From positions 10,750,501 through 10,814,500 of the forward strand of contig CM027377.1 of assembly GCA_015680905.1 (NCBI GenBank): a DNA stretch of 64,000 nt, written 5' to 3'. The DNA is from Coptis chinensis (taxonomy: Eukaryota; Streptophyta; Magnoliopsida; Ranunculales; Ranunculaceae). A model generated the notes under the pieces. The model did not search any database, was not told the origin of the DNA, and worked only from the letters and a program-made list of their open reading frames with translations. Positions 12,349 to 25,755 of the stretch are shown one piece after another. Position 1 is the first letter of the stretch. Each line of letters starts with the position of its first letter. The translations under genes were made by a program, and so were the position numbers.

Positions 12349-13880
12349 TGATAAGAGCCCAAAACTCTAGTTTTAACCCTATAATAGTCATACTTTTAGA
12401 CCAATTATGTGAGTAATAATTAAGAGTTAACACCGACATTTGTTTTTATGCATTTCGGGCTTCAAAGTCCATTATGTGCGAAATAAATGTGCCACTTTAG
12501 CGAGATAAAGGAGCAAAGGTCGGTTACTAAGGAGTTCCGTGATTAAAGGCCAAGATTCAAAGAAGACAAAGCCTTTCTAAAGCCCGGTTAAAAGTTGAAA
12601 AGTCGACGCTGGGCGTAAACAAAGACACAAAGTCGATGAGAACTTCCGAAGGCCATATCTTTGGACTCATACCTCGGAATGGGGCCTACCTTATGTCAAA
12701 ACGACCGGCTCGAAAAGCGCTTTCCAATGGTCTAAGCCTTGATCCAATCAGAAGAGGATAAGTGGACGAAAAGTCTGTTAAAGCCAACTGTAGCTGAAGA
12801 GGCCTTTTTGGACTGAAAGAATTGGGTTTTGGGCCTGATTCTCTGGCCCAAAACATGGCTCCCAGCCCATGCACGATTTTTGGATCTGAAAGTATAAAAA
12901 CAAAAACTTAACTCTTTGTTAATGGTAGATAGGGTATTTAGAAAATAAAAGTAGCTTAGAATAGAAAGTAGCCATTAGAATAGCTTCTAGATCTAGATTT
13001 AATTGTTCTTAATTAAGTTTAGTTTCAAATCTAATTCTTGTTTTAGATTAAACTCTTAGAATCATTGTTCTTAATTAGTTTGATTAATAAAATAGCTAGT
13101 TTGTGAATTTCGATTCTTGTCATTTACATTTGTGTTAGATCAGATTTCATTTATTACTTGTTATTCAATTCTTAGTTATTAATTAGATTTTAATTATTGT
13201 TTAATTTAGATTAATAAATTTCAATTCTTTATATTATGTTTAGTTTTAATTTAATCGGAAATGATTGCGTAATGATTCTCGGCTAAATCTCCATTAGAGG
13301 GGGTTGAGAAGCCTTGATGAAAAAGCTTGATTCCGATTATCATCATAGAAGTCGTCGTAATTTCCTTTCCACTCTAGAAACGATTAGTTCACCATGAGAA
13401 TGGGTTTAATCGCTCACATGCTAGTTATGAACCGGTAGAAATGCCATGTGTAATTAGGGATTAGGAAGAACCAATTGTTCTCGGGGCGCTTCAATTCGAT
13501 TACTGACGATTAAATCGTAATAGGATTAAGTCGAGTTAATGTGGAATCAATCTCCCTCTAACTCCTTATCATCGAATCAACGTAGCATTCTCATAGTTGT
13601 TCTAATAGTCGACTAGTTGCATCTTGTGGGTAGTTTCATCGTAGTCCAGTTGCCACTTCGTAAATCTCTCATTAGACTTTAAAGTAGATTATTTATACGT
13701 AGAGATCATTTCCATGGGGAAGGACTAGGAGTGGAACGAATCACTGTACTCCACTATATCTCATAGGATTGAGAGTAGAAATCTTTGATAAAATATAAGC
13801 AAGTAAGAAAGTTTTAGTTTTACTTACGTTTTGAGTTCATCGTTCATTTCGTAGGTAAAATATCAATTTTACTTTTATCA
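12349..13880 (+). mobile_element. 3' LTR of Athila-like copy B
   Basis: The LTR runs from TGATAAGAGCC to CTTTTATCA (1532 bp) and is very similar to LTR A. The base after it (13881) is inside a reverse transcriptase coding region, not a primer-binding site. So this is the right-hand end of an insertion into the pol gene of another element (F). Confidence 0.85.
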
Positions 13881-15799
13881 CAGGTTTTTATAGGCGGTTT
13901 ATTAAAGACTTTTCAAAAATAGCTAGGCCTTTAACTAATCTGCTTTTGAAAGATGCAATCTTTGATTTTAATTTTAACTGTAAACAGGCTTTTGAAACTT
14001 TAAAAGCGGCCCTAACCTCTGCACCAATTATACAGCCTCCCGATTGGTCTAAACCTTTCGAACTCATGTGTGATGCTAGTGACTATGCCGTTGGTGCAGT
14101 CTTGGGACAAAAACTGGATAATAAGTCCACTGTTATTTATTATGCTAGTAAAACATTAAACGATGCTCAACGGAATTATTCAACTACCAAAAAAAGAATT
14201 CTTAGACGCCATTTATGCTTTAGATAAGTTTCGTTCTTATTTGGTTGGTTCTAAAACTTTAGTTTACACGGACCATGCAGCCATTAAGTACCTTCTTGCA
14301 AAGAAGGATGCTAAGCGTAGATTAATCTCGATGGATCCTTCTCCCCGCAAGAGTTCACATTAGAAATAAAGGACAAAAAGAGGGTCGAAAACGTAGTTGC
14401 CGACCACTTATCTAGACTCACAAACGGCGATCGAGTGATTCCGAGTCCATACCGACTCTTTTCCCCCGCGATGAGTATCTCGTATGCTATTTTTTCAAAG
14501 ACCATGGTATCTTTGACATTGTAAATTATTTAGCGGCTGATGTTATGCCTTATAATTGGTCAAGAAATGAACGTAAAGAAGTTTTTGGCCGAGTTAAGTT
14601 ATACTCACCGGGATGAGCCATACCTTTTTAGCAATCGCGTGGGATCAGATTATTCGTCGTTGTATTCCCCAAATGAATATAATGAAGTTCTATCGTTCTG
14701 CCATGACAAAAAGTGTGGTGGCCATTTTAGTGGGATGAAAACAGCCGCTAAAGTTCTTCAATGTGGATTTTATTGGCCTACCCTTTTTAAGGATGCCCAA
14801 GTGCATTGCAAGACGTGTATTCGTTGCCAACAACTTGGGCTAATCACAAAGCGTAATATGATGCCATTAAATCCAGTCTTGATAGTAGAAATTTTTGACG
14901 TTTGGGGCATTGATTTCATGGGTCCCTTCCCTGTTTCCCACGGTTTCATTTATATTCTAGTTCCCGTGGACTACGTGTCTAAATGGATAAAGGCCCTAGC
15001 TTGCCGTAGCAATGACCATAAGACCGTTGTATTTTTTATTAAAGAATATATTTTCTGTCGGTTTGGCATTCCTAAAGCCATCATTAGTGATGGTGGAACA
15101 CATTTTTGCAACAGAGTTGTTGCATCCCTAGTGAAAAAGTATGGAGTTACACACAAAGTAGCAACTCCTTATCATCTACAAACTAGCGGACAAGTAGAAG
15201 TTTCTAATAGGGAAATCAAAAAGATTTTAGAAACAACAGTAAACCCTGATAGGAAAGACTGGTCGAAGCGTCTATCGGATGCCTTATGGGCGTATAGAAC
15301 TGCTTTCAAAACTCCTATAGGTATGTCTCCCTTTAGACTTGTATTTGGGAAACCATGTCATTTGCCCGTTGAATTAGAGCACCGTGCTCTGTGGGCTATA
15401 AAAAGCCTTAATTTCAATATTTATGAGGCAGGTGTCAAACGCAAGTTGCAATTGAATGAGCTTGAAGAAATCCGTAGCGATTCTTACGATCTCGCGAAGG
15501 ATTATAAAGCTAACATGAAATGTGTTCATGATAAGCAAATCTTGCGCAAAGAGTTTATGGTCGGTCAAAAGGTCTTGCTTTACAACTCCCATCTACATAT
15601 TTTCCCAGGGAAACTAAAAACCCGTTGGTCTGGTCCTTTTCTGGTTACTGAAGTCACCCCTTACGGGGCAATCACCTTGGTAAATCCCAATGACAACAGT
15701 ACCTTTCAAGTTAATGGTCAACGGTTAAAACATTTTCACGAACTTCTGTCCCCTGATGTAGAGGAAGTCCTTTTACAGGACCCTCTCTATGAGGATTGA
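13881..15799 (+). pseudogene. pol of copy F: end of reverse transcriptase, RNase H, integrase
   Basis: It opens with the reverse transcriptase thumb block FYRRFIKDFSKIARPL. RNase H follows (FELMCDASDYAVGAVLGQ). The integrase zinc finger is at about 14700-14840 ([18 protein letters not shown]), the catalytic core around IDFMGPFP and [10 protein letters not shown], and the C-terminal WSGPF domain after it. This gag-pol order and sequence are typical of the Athila/Tat branch of Ty3/gypsy. The 5' part of pol is absent here, cut by the A/B insertion. The element as a whole is broken. Confidence 0.85.
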
Positions 15800-16832
15800 T
15801 CCTTGTCATTGGTGCACTTCCTTTCACTTCCATATAGTGGTAAGTGCACCATTCAGGTAACCGAGCCCTCCCTATGGAGTGTGTGGCTGTAAGTACCGGA
15901 TCCTAAGTCCACGGTTAACATAATTCACGTTTTCCACTTTTGCATGTTTTCTCGGTTTTTGAGTCATGTTCCTCTATGGGGTGAATTATGTATTTATTGT
16001 TTTTCGTTTTTCTTATAATAAACTAAAATAAATAAATAAATAATAAAAAATTCTTAATCATAGAAATAGCAATCCAACAAGTCTTGGGAATCTGACTTTA
16101 AACGACCCTCGTTAGAACAAATTTTGTGTTTAAAAATTTGTTTGGGGGTGGGCAATCGGTCTGTCCATTTGGATTGCTCGAACTTTCCATTTGTGTTGCT
16201 TAGGCCCATTACTTGTAGTTCAAAAGGGTTGACGTTATCTTAAACTTAGATTTCCTTCATTCGCATAACTTACGTCACACACACACTTCGAGGAGTTTTC
16301 CACCTTCTTATACGTCACCCATGTTTGGAATTGAGTGTTTTATGGATGATTGAATTGGAAATTCTCTACTGATCATTTCCATAACTCATTCGCCAAAATC
16401 GACCCGAACGGTTTACAAATTGAATTTTTAATTGCGCAAAAAATCGGAAAATTTCGGAATTCAAATTGGGCTTGGGCCCAAGCCGCACGCACGTCTGTGC
16501 GTCTCCTTCCTTCCCAAAAACGCATAGTGTTTCCTTTTCCAATCCCGCCAGTTACCAAGGTTTAAAACAAACCTTGAACACCAAAATAAAAAATAAATAA
16601 AAAATAAATAAAAAAAGAGAGAGAGAAGAAAACCTAACTACACCCACGCCAAGCAATTCAATCCAACTAAAATCTTCTCCAAACCATTACCACCACCACC
16701 CCAACTCCGAAAACAGCCACCAATTCAAGTGACCACCACCGCCACCACCCCCACCACCGTTGTTTTTAGTTGTTTTCTTCAAACTCGCCTCCCCCACACT
16801 CTACAAAACCATTAGTTGTCTCAAAAACTTCA
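15800..16832 (+). other. Post-pol leader of copy F
   Basis: No gene is seen. It contains a block shared with copy D (15857-15903; about 46940-46990 in D) that includes TGTGTGGCTGTAAGTACC. A polypurine-like TGTTTGGGGGTGG lies at 16139-16151. A CCACCACC-rich leader precedes ORF1. Confidence 0.65.
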
Positions 16833-18000
16833 ATGGCGCTACGACGAAGAATTTTGCCGGGGCACGCGTTTCTCTTACCGACAAATTTCAGCGCCATTTT
16901 ACGGCGATGGAGATGATTAGGAGGGATTGGAACGGACTGTGGTACTCGACTGAGGAGTTCTATCACTATGATTTGGTAGAACAGTTTTATAAAAAGCGAG
17001 AATTGGAGGGGGATAGGATTTTCATAAAATTAGCAGGAATGAGGAGGGAAGTAACGAGACAGTTGTTGGCTGAACTGTTAGGAATTACGCTTGAAAGCAA
17101 CCTAGTAACGACAATTCAGGAATCCCAGTATATTGGAGTTCCTGCTTTGATGAAAGATACTATCGTGGAGGGTGAATACAATCCGACATCTCATTGCATC
17201 CGCCAGTCAACCCTGAGAACCAATCAACTGGTTGTAGCTCAGTGGATTGGTAGGAACATCCTAGGCAAAGACAAAGTCAGCGATATCGGTCTGCAATGTC
17301 TGCACGTTCTCTGGATTTTGCAAACAAATAAGTATAATTTCTGCATCCTCGATTTAATGTTTAATGTGATTAGAGGAGTGGGAAAAAGCTTGGCGCCTCT
17401 TCCCGTATTGATCACTAAGATCATGCTCTCCTTTAGAGCTGTCGCAAAATCTGCTTCTATTAAGATCAAATTGCATTCTAATGCAAGTATCTATACGGAT
17501 TGCATCCAAGAGACTTGGCCGTTGTCTGAAGGAAAGGTGGTTGAGTCGGAGGATGAAAGGGAGGATATGACATGTCTGGATGACAATGCATTAGATAATT
17601 GTAGTTCTAATTTAGAACGCATGCAAGTGTTGCAAACCGCTTCATACTAAGCGTTTATGGTATTTGTGAAGATATCCGAGATAGACAGATTGTAGTTCGA
17701 AATAAGCAAACGAACCTTCAGACGAGACTTGAAATGCTCGAAAGGGTTCAGGACGATATCTTGTCTAACATGGAGACTATCCACCAACATCAACAAGCCC
17801 AGTATGCAGTACTCAGGACTGAGATGGAAGCACAGCGCTTCTTCCGAATAGAGATGCTACGACGCATGCCACCCGTGGAGGATTCTATTTCAGCCGAGTC
17901 TGAGAGGCATGAGCGTCGTCGCCGAAGGACAGATGGCTCAAGCCATTCTCCATCCCAAGACCAATCTGCATCTCAGGGTCCATCATCATCACAAAACTAG
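16833..18000 (+). pseudogene. Tail ORF1 of copy F
   Basis: This is the best-preserved ORF1 in the window. Its blocks include WNGLWYSTEEFYHYDLVEQF, FIKLAGMRREV, an RNILG block, LAPLPVLITKIM, an acidic stretch, a helical stretch rich in E and Q, and an HERRRRRTDGS basic run with an S/Q-rich tail. I assign it only to the env-position ORF of Athila-type elements (Transposase_32-like). There is no signal peptide or transmembrane segment, so it does not look like a membrane glycoprotein. A few breaks are present. Confidence 0.65.
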
Positions 18001-18835
18001 GTGTTCACCATCAGTTGTGTTCGCTGTTATTTCATTGTTTTGATTGTTTTATTAGTTGGATTTTAATTCAGTAGTAAATTTAAATATTAATGTGTTTGTT
18101 TTACGTTGTTTGGATTTAAATTTTATTTTTAATATAATTGGTTATTTTCGAAAGTAATCGCTTGTTTTTATCATTAATCCCACCTTCCGAATTTGTTTGG
18201 GGTGGTAATATTTATACCGAGCATAAGTCGTTATATGATCATCTGCTGTAAAGTTGTCTTGGAAGAAAGGTTGAGAATTTGGCCGATATCGGCATATCTA
18301 TGATTATGTGTGGTGGTAGCATGAAATCTAGGAGAGTTTAGAAGTTACTATTCTAAATCCGGTATAAAATATACCAGGATTTTTAGAAAATCAAGAAGAT
18401 GGTTTGTTTCCGTTTTCGGGTTTGGAATCTTTCTATTTCCAGAAATTGCCTTTAAACAATTTGGCAACTTGCCGATTCGTTTTGGAAGCATAGAACCTAT
18501 TTAAACCCCCTTCATTCTACACTAACAAACCACACTACACCCCACCATCATCCCTCACCTTTCACTCCAAGTTTTTCCTTCTTTTTCCTCCAAACTTCGT
18601 TTCAAAGATTTACGAAGCGCTGCGCCGCGTCCGAGCTCCTGCATACATACACTTCGAAATTTTGCTCGCCAGCGCGCCAGCGGAGAGCGACTTCAAACCC
18701 AAACACTGTTATCGCAAAACCCACGAGCGACAACGCTTCTATGCGAAGCATACCACCACATACGTGGAACGCGGAAATTTCCAATTTTCTGACGGTCATT
18801 CCAGGATTTTTGGTACTGTTCAAAGAGTCGTTGTG

Positions 18836-19748
18836 ATGACATCTCCTATAGTCATACCTGAACAGTCTTTCGAAGACGTGTTGGGAACCGAAACTTATGG
18901 ACATTGGTTCCGACACAGGATCCTGCAGTTAGGATGGCGTCATCTACTGGTAAGTGATGACGATTCATATTCACCACAGCTTACTGCTTATCTCTACGAC
19001 CACGTTAAATTCTATTGTAATCAGGATGGAGAACAATTATTCTCCGTCGTAGTCGATGACACGACACATAAATTCAATAAAAATGTGGTCGCTTTAGTTT
19101 CAGGATTACCAATACCTGATCCTGTTCACACATGGGCATATATGACCGATAATGCATACCTTTATGATTATACATATTTCCATGAGTATTATGGGGGAGG
19201 GGTATTTCAAGTAATGGACCAGGGGCGATATAGCATTGCCCTTGGTAGCCTTTCCCTAAACGTAGGCACCACCATGTTATTCATCCCGATGAATATTTTG
19301 GGGAATGGCGCTCATTTCTGCAAACAAGATCGGCTGGTGACATTTTCCTCGCTTTAATGAGGACGTCGCCCGATATAACATCCCCCGAAGTTTTAGTCGC
19401 TAGTCTTAAGAGAGCCCAAAGCATGAGGCATAAGTATCTTCTTATGCTTGTTCCGTAAGCCGTATCATGCGTAGTTGTTTACCCCAGATTCTATGCACAA
19501 TTCCGCAGATTGAAAAGGGGTTGAAGTCATGAGACCCACCAATTGGGGTTCGTTCGTTCGCAATAATAATGACTTGGTCGGGATGGCGGTGCGCGACCTC
19601 ATTTGGTCGCCCGCATCCCCCATCGGACATAATAACACTTAACATTAGCATTAGTAGATGATACATGGCGGCAAGCTTGGCAAATTATAATGGACCGGCA
19701 GGGATCGCGAAGGAACCTCGCTCTTTTGACGAGGAGGAGGATACTTAA
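18836..19748 (+). pseudogene. Tail ORF2 of copy F
   Basis: The ATG is followed by TSPIVIPEQSFEDV. Blocks SPQLTAYLYD, DGEQLFSV, YDYTYFHEYYGGG and SLSLNVGTT follow. It is the counterpart of 49850-50770 in copy D, where most of the reading frame is better preserved. Function is unknown. The copy is broken. Confidence 0.6.
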
Positions 19749-21536
19749 GTGGGAAATAAGGTAAGTTTTTAGTTTTGTTATTGTCTGCTTATGTCCCAAG
19801 CAAATTAATTCTGTTAACCCCATAATGGGTGGAACTCTTATAGAGTTGCATCAGTATTTTTATTTCCTATATTAGTATGTTCTAATCTTGTTTTGCAGAT
19901 GTTCCAGAATTTCACGCGTTTCCATGGTATTTTTCTACCCTCTTTATTTAAATGCTTTGAGGACAAAGCATGCTTCTTGTTTGGGGGGGGCATTGAAACA
20001 CGTGTAATTAGGGCATCTGTTAGGATATAGATATGTATAATATGCATTTGTTTTCAAGTTAAAAATTTCAAAAATATAAATAAATAAGTTTATGCTATAC
20101 ACTTAGGAATATTGGTATTGTTTTCTTTCTATGCTCTTAACAATCTAGAAGTCTCAATGAGCTTTTGCATCGAGAATAATTGTTAGAAACTTAGGTTAAT
20201 ATGTAGGTAATAATCTTTGCATCTATCTATAAATATATTACATGAGTATCTATGATTGTTAGCAGGAAGTTTCTGAAATCTAGGCTAGAATACTTATTCT
20301 ACAAATCCTGTGAGAATATAGCCTAAAGCCTTATATGAAGCGAAACATTTGAGAAATGACACAAGGGAGAAGTAAAATCCGGATAGAGAAATCACACGTC
20401 CACTTGCTTGATCACTATGCCATATCCTAAGCGAGAATTTAGGCCCTCTTTGGATCGATATAGCCAGAAATTCAAACTTATGAATTATTTTCCGCTAGTT
20501 GCCCCTCTGAGCCTTTCTTTTAGCCTTCCATAAACCACAATTCCTTTACCCTGTTAAAAAAAAAAAAAAAACTTACCCAATCTAGAATAAGTCCGAGAAT
20601 AGAATGAGTGAAGAAAGAAGAAGAGAAAACCTGTGTAAACAAAAAATTAGTTAGTTGCTTCAAAAAGAAAAGAAGTTTCCATCCAAGGAAAAGAAAAAAA
20701 AAATAGAAATAAATAAAAACTCCAAAAATAGAATAAAAGGGAGTCAAAAGCCAAAGAAAAGAAAAAGAAAATATGGCTAAGGATGGAAACCAAGTATATA
20801 GAAGCAAAAGAAAATAACAAGGTTTTCTCTAAGTTACATAATATAAATACTCTATTATCTCAGACTTGCCCTTTTGAATATCCATTTCCTTCCTTCTTAA
20901 ACCATCTCCTAATCCCCGCAACACCTAATAAAGACCTCTAGCTCAATTAGGAATAGGTTAGTGTGATAGTAAGTGGCGATGTGTTTGATCGACTCGCTTT
21001 CCTTGTTTGTCATTGAGATTGTAAGGTAAAGTGTGCCCACCGCACAATCGGAGTAGCTTAAACTTGAGCGGAAAAATCGAGTGGTTTTTGTCTTGACATT
21101 TATGTGAGGACCTACTTAAGGACGCTTATTCGAGTTTTCAAACTAAACCCATTAGGCATTTCATAGTATTACTCATAGTATATATATTTGTATCATAGAT
21201 GATTGATTATTATGCATATATTAGTTTAGGTTTTTGACTTGGTTATTCTTATTCAATTGCTAGTGAGATGTATAGATAGTTGAGACATGAATGAGGAAAC
21301 AATAGTTTTATTTCTTAGTCGTTGTAGTATAGATGAAGTTTGTGAGTACCTTCATCGAAAACTCTCAGGCTATAACTTCGTCCACTAGGGAATTCCTAGT
21401 GGTTTAAGGCCTTGTTGCATATGGTTAATGCAATCGCACTCAGCGAAACGAGAGTAGATAGAACTCCATTTTTGGTCACTTATTCTAATTTCTCATCTTT
21501 GCTTGAGGACAAGCAAAATGCTGTTTGGGGGTGGTT
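19749..21536 (+). other. Non-coding tail of copy F with polypurine tract
   Basis: Conserved AT-rich tail without a gene. A polypurine-like motif follows ORF2 (19978-19990), and the true tract TGTTTGGGGGTGG is at 21522-21534, just before the LTR. Confidence 0.7.
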
Positions 21537-23011
21537 TGATAAGAGCCCAAAACTGTAGTTTTAACCCTTTAACCATCATACTTTTAGACCAATTATATGA
21601 GTAATAATTAAGAGTTAGTACCGACATTTGTTTTTTTATGCATTTCAGGCTTCAAAGTCCATTATGTGCAGAAATGTGCCACTTTAGCGAGATAAAGGAG
21701 CAAAGGTCGGTTGCTAAGGAGTTCTGTGATTAAAGGCTAAGATTCAAGAAGACAAAGCCTTTCTAAAGCTTGGTCAAAAGCTGAAAAGTCGACACAGGCA
21801 GAAATAGCACACAAAGTCAGCAGAATTTCCAAATGCCGTATCTTTGGACTCAGACCTCAGAATTAGGCCTACCTTATGTCAAAACGACCGGCTCGGAAAG
21901 AGATTTCCAATGGTCTAAGCCTTGACCGAATCAGAGGAGCAAAAGTGGATGAAAAGTCTGTTGAAGTCAACTGCAGCTGAATAGGCCTTTTTGGACTGAA
22001 AGAATTGGGTTTTGGGACTGATTCTCTGGCCCAAAATATGGCTCTAAGCCCATGCACGATTTTTGGATCTAGAAGTATAAAAACAAGAGCTTGACTCTTT
22101 GTTAAGGGTAGCTAGTTAGACCTAAAACTATATAGAATTCTAGATCTAGTTTTCAGTAGAGTAATTAAGTTTAAGTTCCATTTTCAATTCTTGTTTTAGA
22201 TTAAGTCTTTGAATCATTGTTCTTAATTGATTAGATAAATAAAATAGTTATTTTGTCAATTTCAATTTTTGTCATTTCAATTTATAGATCTAGTTCTAAT
22301 TCTTGTTGATTATCATTTCGTAGTTTAAGTAGATTGAAACATTGTTAGTTAAATTAGTTAAGTTAGAATTTTAATATGATGAGTAGTTATAATTCAATGG
22401 GAAATGATGGGTTGATGACTAAAGGCTAAAACCTCCATTAGAGGGGTTGATGAAGCTTTGATGAAAACTTAGTGGTATAGTGTAGTAGCGTTGTAGAATC
22501 TATTCCACTCTAGAAGGTCGTGACTCGCCATGAGAATGGGTGGACGACCTCACATGCTAGTTAGTATTTTGTAGAAATGCCATGAACACTAGGGATTAGA
22601 ACTCGAAATTCTTGCCGTAAGAACGTAAGAATCGAGATACAAGAATCTATGCTAGGTTATTAAGTTGGATTCGAGGTGGATTCAATTCCTCTCTAATCAT
22701 TTATCTAGATTCAAAAACAATCATATTTCCATAGCATTCGTAGTTTAAATTCAACATAATCAATTTCATATTGTATCGTAGTATAACACCCTTCGTAAAG
22801 CTCTCATTAGACTTAAGACTGATTAATTAGATTAGAAAACACTCCATGCTAGAGAACTAGGAGTGGAACGAATTTGTTACTCCACTCTATTTCGATAGAA
22901 TTGAGAGTAGAAACTTTGATAAGAAATCTAGCACGTAAGATAGTTTTAGTTTACTTATGTTTTGAGTTCATCGTTCATTTCGTAGATAAATTATCAATTT
23001 TACTTTTATCA
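21537..23011 (+). mobile_element. 3' LTR of copy F
   Basis: TGATAAGAGCC to CTTTTATCA, 1475 bp, with a TATA-like box at about 22075. The middle third differs from LTRs A and B, marking a separate subtype. It abuts internal sequence of element E at 23012. Confidence 0.85.
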
Positions 23012-25755
23012 TCCACCCTAAAGCCGCCTTATGCTCTCTAAGGACTCTAAGCAATTTATTCTCTTGTTCACTATCAAGATTAGAAGCAATAATAATAGGA
23101 AAGGTCTCATCAGGCCCCAAAAAGACATACTTAAGAGTGTCAGGTAATGGTTTCAACTCAAGTTTAGGAAGACTCTCTATGGAAGGAACTGGTTTAGACT
23201 CAGAAGGAGAAAGAGGTTCTACCTTGGTTTTCCACTTATTAGTATCTAAGATTGAGGTGGCATCAAGCAAAGCATTTACTTCACAAATAGACTTATCCAC
23301 ATCAAAATCACCACCAAAGTGAGTTAAACAAGACTCAAGAGGGTCATCTGAATAACTTTCCAAGAAAGTCTTGTGAACCACACTGTCAATAAGATTAACA
23401 TCCCAAAGATCATCAGGTTCAGGAGGTTGTTGACTCACATTAAACACATTAAGTTCTGTAGTCATATTACCAAAAGAAAGCTTCAACACTCCATTACGAC
23501 AGTTAATAATGGCATTGGATGTGGCCAAAAATGGACGACCTAAGATGACAGGAATATGGTGTTTAAGATCTTGAACAGGTTGTGTTTCTAGAATAATAAA
23601 ATCAACTGGGAAATAAAATTTATCAACTTGAATCAAAACATCTTCAACAATACCATCGGAACCCTAACAGCACTATCTCGGTTGAAAGTGTAATCGGCGT
23701 AGGTTTCAATTTACCAAGACCAAGTTGTAAATAAACTGAATAAGGTAACAAATTAACACTAGCCCCCAAATCAAGTAATGCCTTCTCAATCATATGATCA
23801 TCTATAACACAGGATATAGTAAGGCATCCTGGATCTCTAAACTTAGGTGGAGTGCGGTTTTGAATAATCGAACTCACTTGCTCAGTAAGGAAAGCTTTCT
23901 TATGCACGTTCAACTTACGTTTTTGCTTACACATATCCTTAAGAAACTTGGCATAAGAAGGAATTTGTTTTATAGCATCAAGTAACGGAATATTAATATG
24001 AACTTGCTTAAACATCTCCATTATCTCATTAAAAGTATTTCCTTTCTTAGCCTGAACTAACCTCTCAGGAAAAGGGGCTTTTGGTATATAAGATGGTACA
24101 TGACTAGACTCGAAAGACGTAGGAGGCTCTAAGCACTTCTTAGAAGCATCATGACTATTCGAACCACTTACATCACTCTTCTCGCCCTCACACTCTATAG
24201 GATCATATCTGACCTCAACATCCCTAGGCATCTCAACCCTATTATCAATATGTTTACCACTTCTAAGAATGGTAATAGACTTAGCTTGCTCCTGGTGGTG
24301 CTCTTGGCTCAAGTTAGAGCCTATTTCATACTGTCCCTTTGGATTAGCCACTGGTTGACTAGGAAACCTACCCTTGTCCCTTTCATTCAAAGTATTAGCA
24401 ATTTGACCTATGGTGACTTCAATCTTCCTAATAGCTTGAGCATTATCTTGAGTAGCAGTTTGACTGGCTTGCATAAACTGTTGGGTTGTTTCCTAGAATT
24501 TAATGGTGTTTTGTGATAATTAAGCAATGGCTTCTTCTATAGGTGAAAGTTTAGGTGGTTGAGGTGCATACTGTAGTACTGGGTTTGAGTTACCCACGGG
24601 GCCTCCCTGATGTATACCCTTAGACCAAGACAAATTGGGGTGGTTACGCCACCCTGGGTTATACGTGTTAGAAAAAGGATTATTGCCTGGTTTTTGGTAT
24701 GAATTAAAAGTATTGACTTGTGCAGTTATGCCAGGGCAATTATCTATAACATGATCAAGACTATCACACAAAACACAACCAGGGGCCTCGATATTGTTAA
24801 CCGAAGCTGGAGACTTTGTCTCTTTTTCTAGCTCGAGAACTTCAACTCTTCTAATTAAAGCGGCCATCCTAGCATTCGTGTCAAATTCCTTGTCAACATG
24901 GAACAAACCATTCTGTGTAGTACTACTAGCCACCTTCTTAGGCTCACGGCTAGTTTCCCATTGCTGGACCTTTTCAGAGACTTCTTCTAAAAAGGTCCAT
25001 GCTTCATATACAGTCTTATCACAGAAATCTCCAGTACTCATGGTCTCAATCATAGCCTTAGAATTAAAATCAAGACCCTCATAGAGAATCTGGACTATCC
25101 TACCTTTCTCTAGGCCATGGATAGGACACTGCAAGAGCATGTCCTTAAATCTCTCCATACACTTCCATAATGACTCTCCATCATTTTGGCAAAACGATGA
25201 TAGACTTTTTCTAAAAGCAGTCGCCTTATGATTAGGGAAAAAGTTTTTTAAAAACACAACGCATAACTTTTCCCAACCCGTTATGGAATTCGATGGAAGA
25301 GTATGAAACCAACTCTTCACTTTCTCCTTAAGAGAAAATGGGAATAGTTTCAACTTTATAGCCTCATCACTAAACTGTTGAAGTTTAACAGTCCCACAAA
25401 TATCTTCAAATTCCCTTACATGAAGATATGGATCTTCCTCATCAGTCCCCCTAAACTTAGGAAGTAGCCCAAGCAGATTGGGCTTTAACTCAAAGTGATT
25501 AGCATTGGTCGGCGGGGGAATGATACAAAACGGTCGAGTTGTCCTAGTAGGATATATGAATTCCTTAATGGACCTAGGTACTTGGGCAACAACGTCATTA
25601 TTATTGTCAGCCATGTCAGCAAAAATTGGTGTATTGCCGACAAAGGTTATGGGTATCTCTAACTCGGCGAGATTTCTAATCTTCCTATGGAGTGTCCATT
25701 CAATTTCTGAATCAAATGGTGCTAACTCTGGATTATCGGATCGAGTCTCAATCAT
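23012..25755 (-). pseudogene. gag-protease region of element E
   Basis: Gag includes the retrotransposon gag core (FRGTDEEDPYLHVREFEDIC, KSWFHTLPSNSITGWEKL, FFPNHKATAFRKSL), a CCHC-like zinc knuckle (CVLCDSLDHVIDNCP) and a proline-rich end. The protease has the Athila-type active-site block ALLDLGASVNLLPYSVY and VILGRPFLATSNAIINC. An acidic linker leading toward reverse transcriptase follows, up to KAALGWM. No reverse transcriptase is present on this side of the junction. It is broken. Confidence 0.8.

Larger units (their letters stand above)
13881..23011 (+). mobile_element. Athila-like copy F, 3' half
   Basis: A plus-strand Ty3/gypsy element interrupted at 13880/13881 by the A/B insertion. 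It retains the end of reverse transcriptase, RNase H, integrase, both tail ORFs, the non-coding tail, a polypurine tract (21522-21534) and the 3' LTR. The LTR ends flush against minus-strand element E, which suggests F itself inserted into E. The integrase part is well preserved; the rest has several breaks. Confidence 0.8.
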
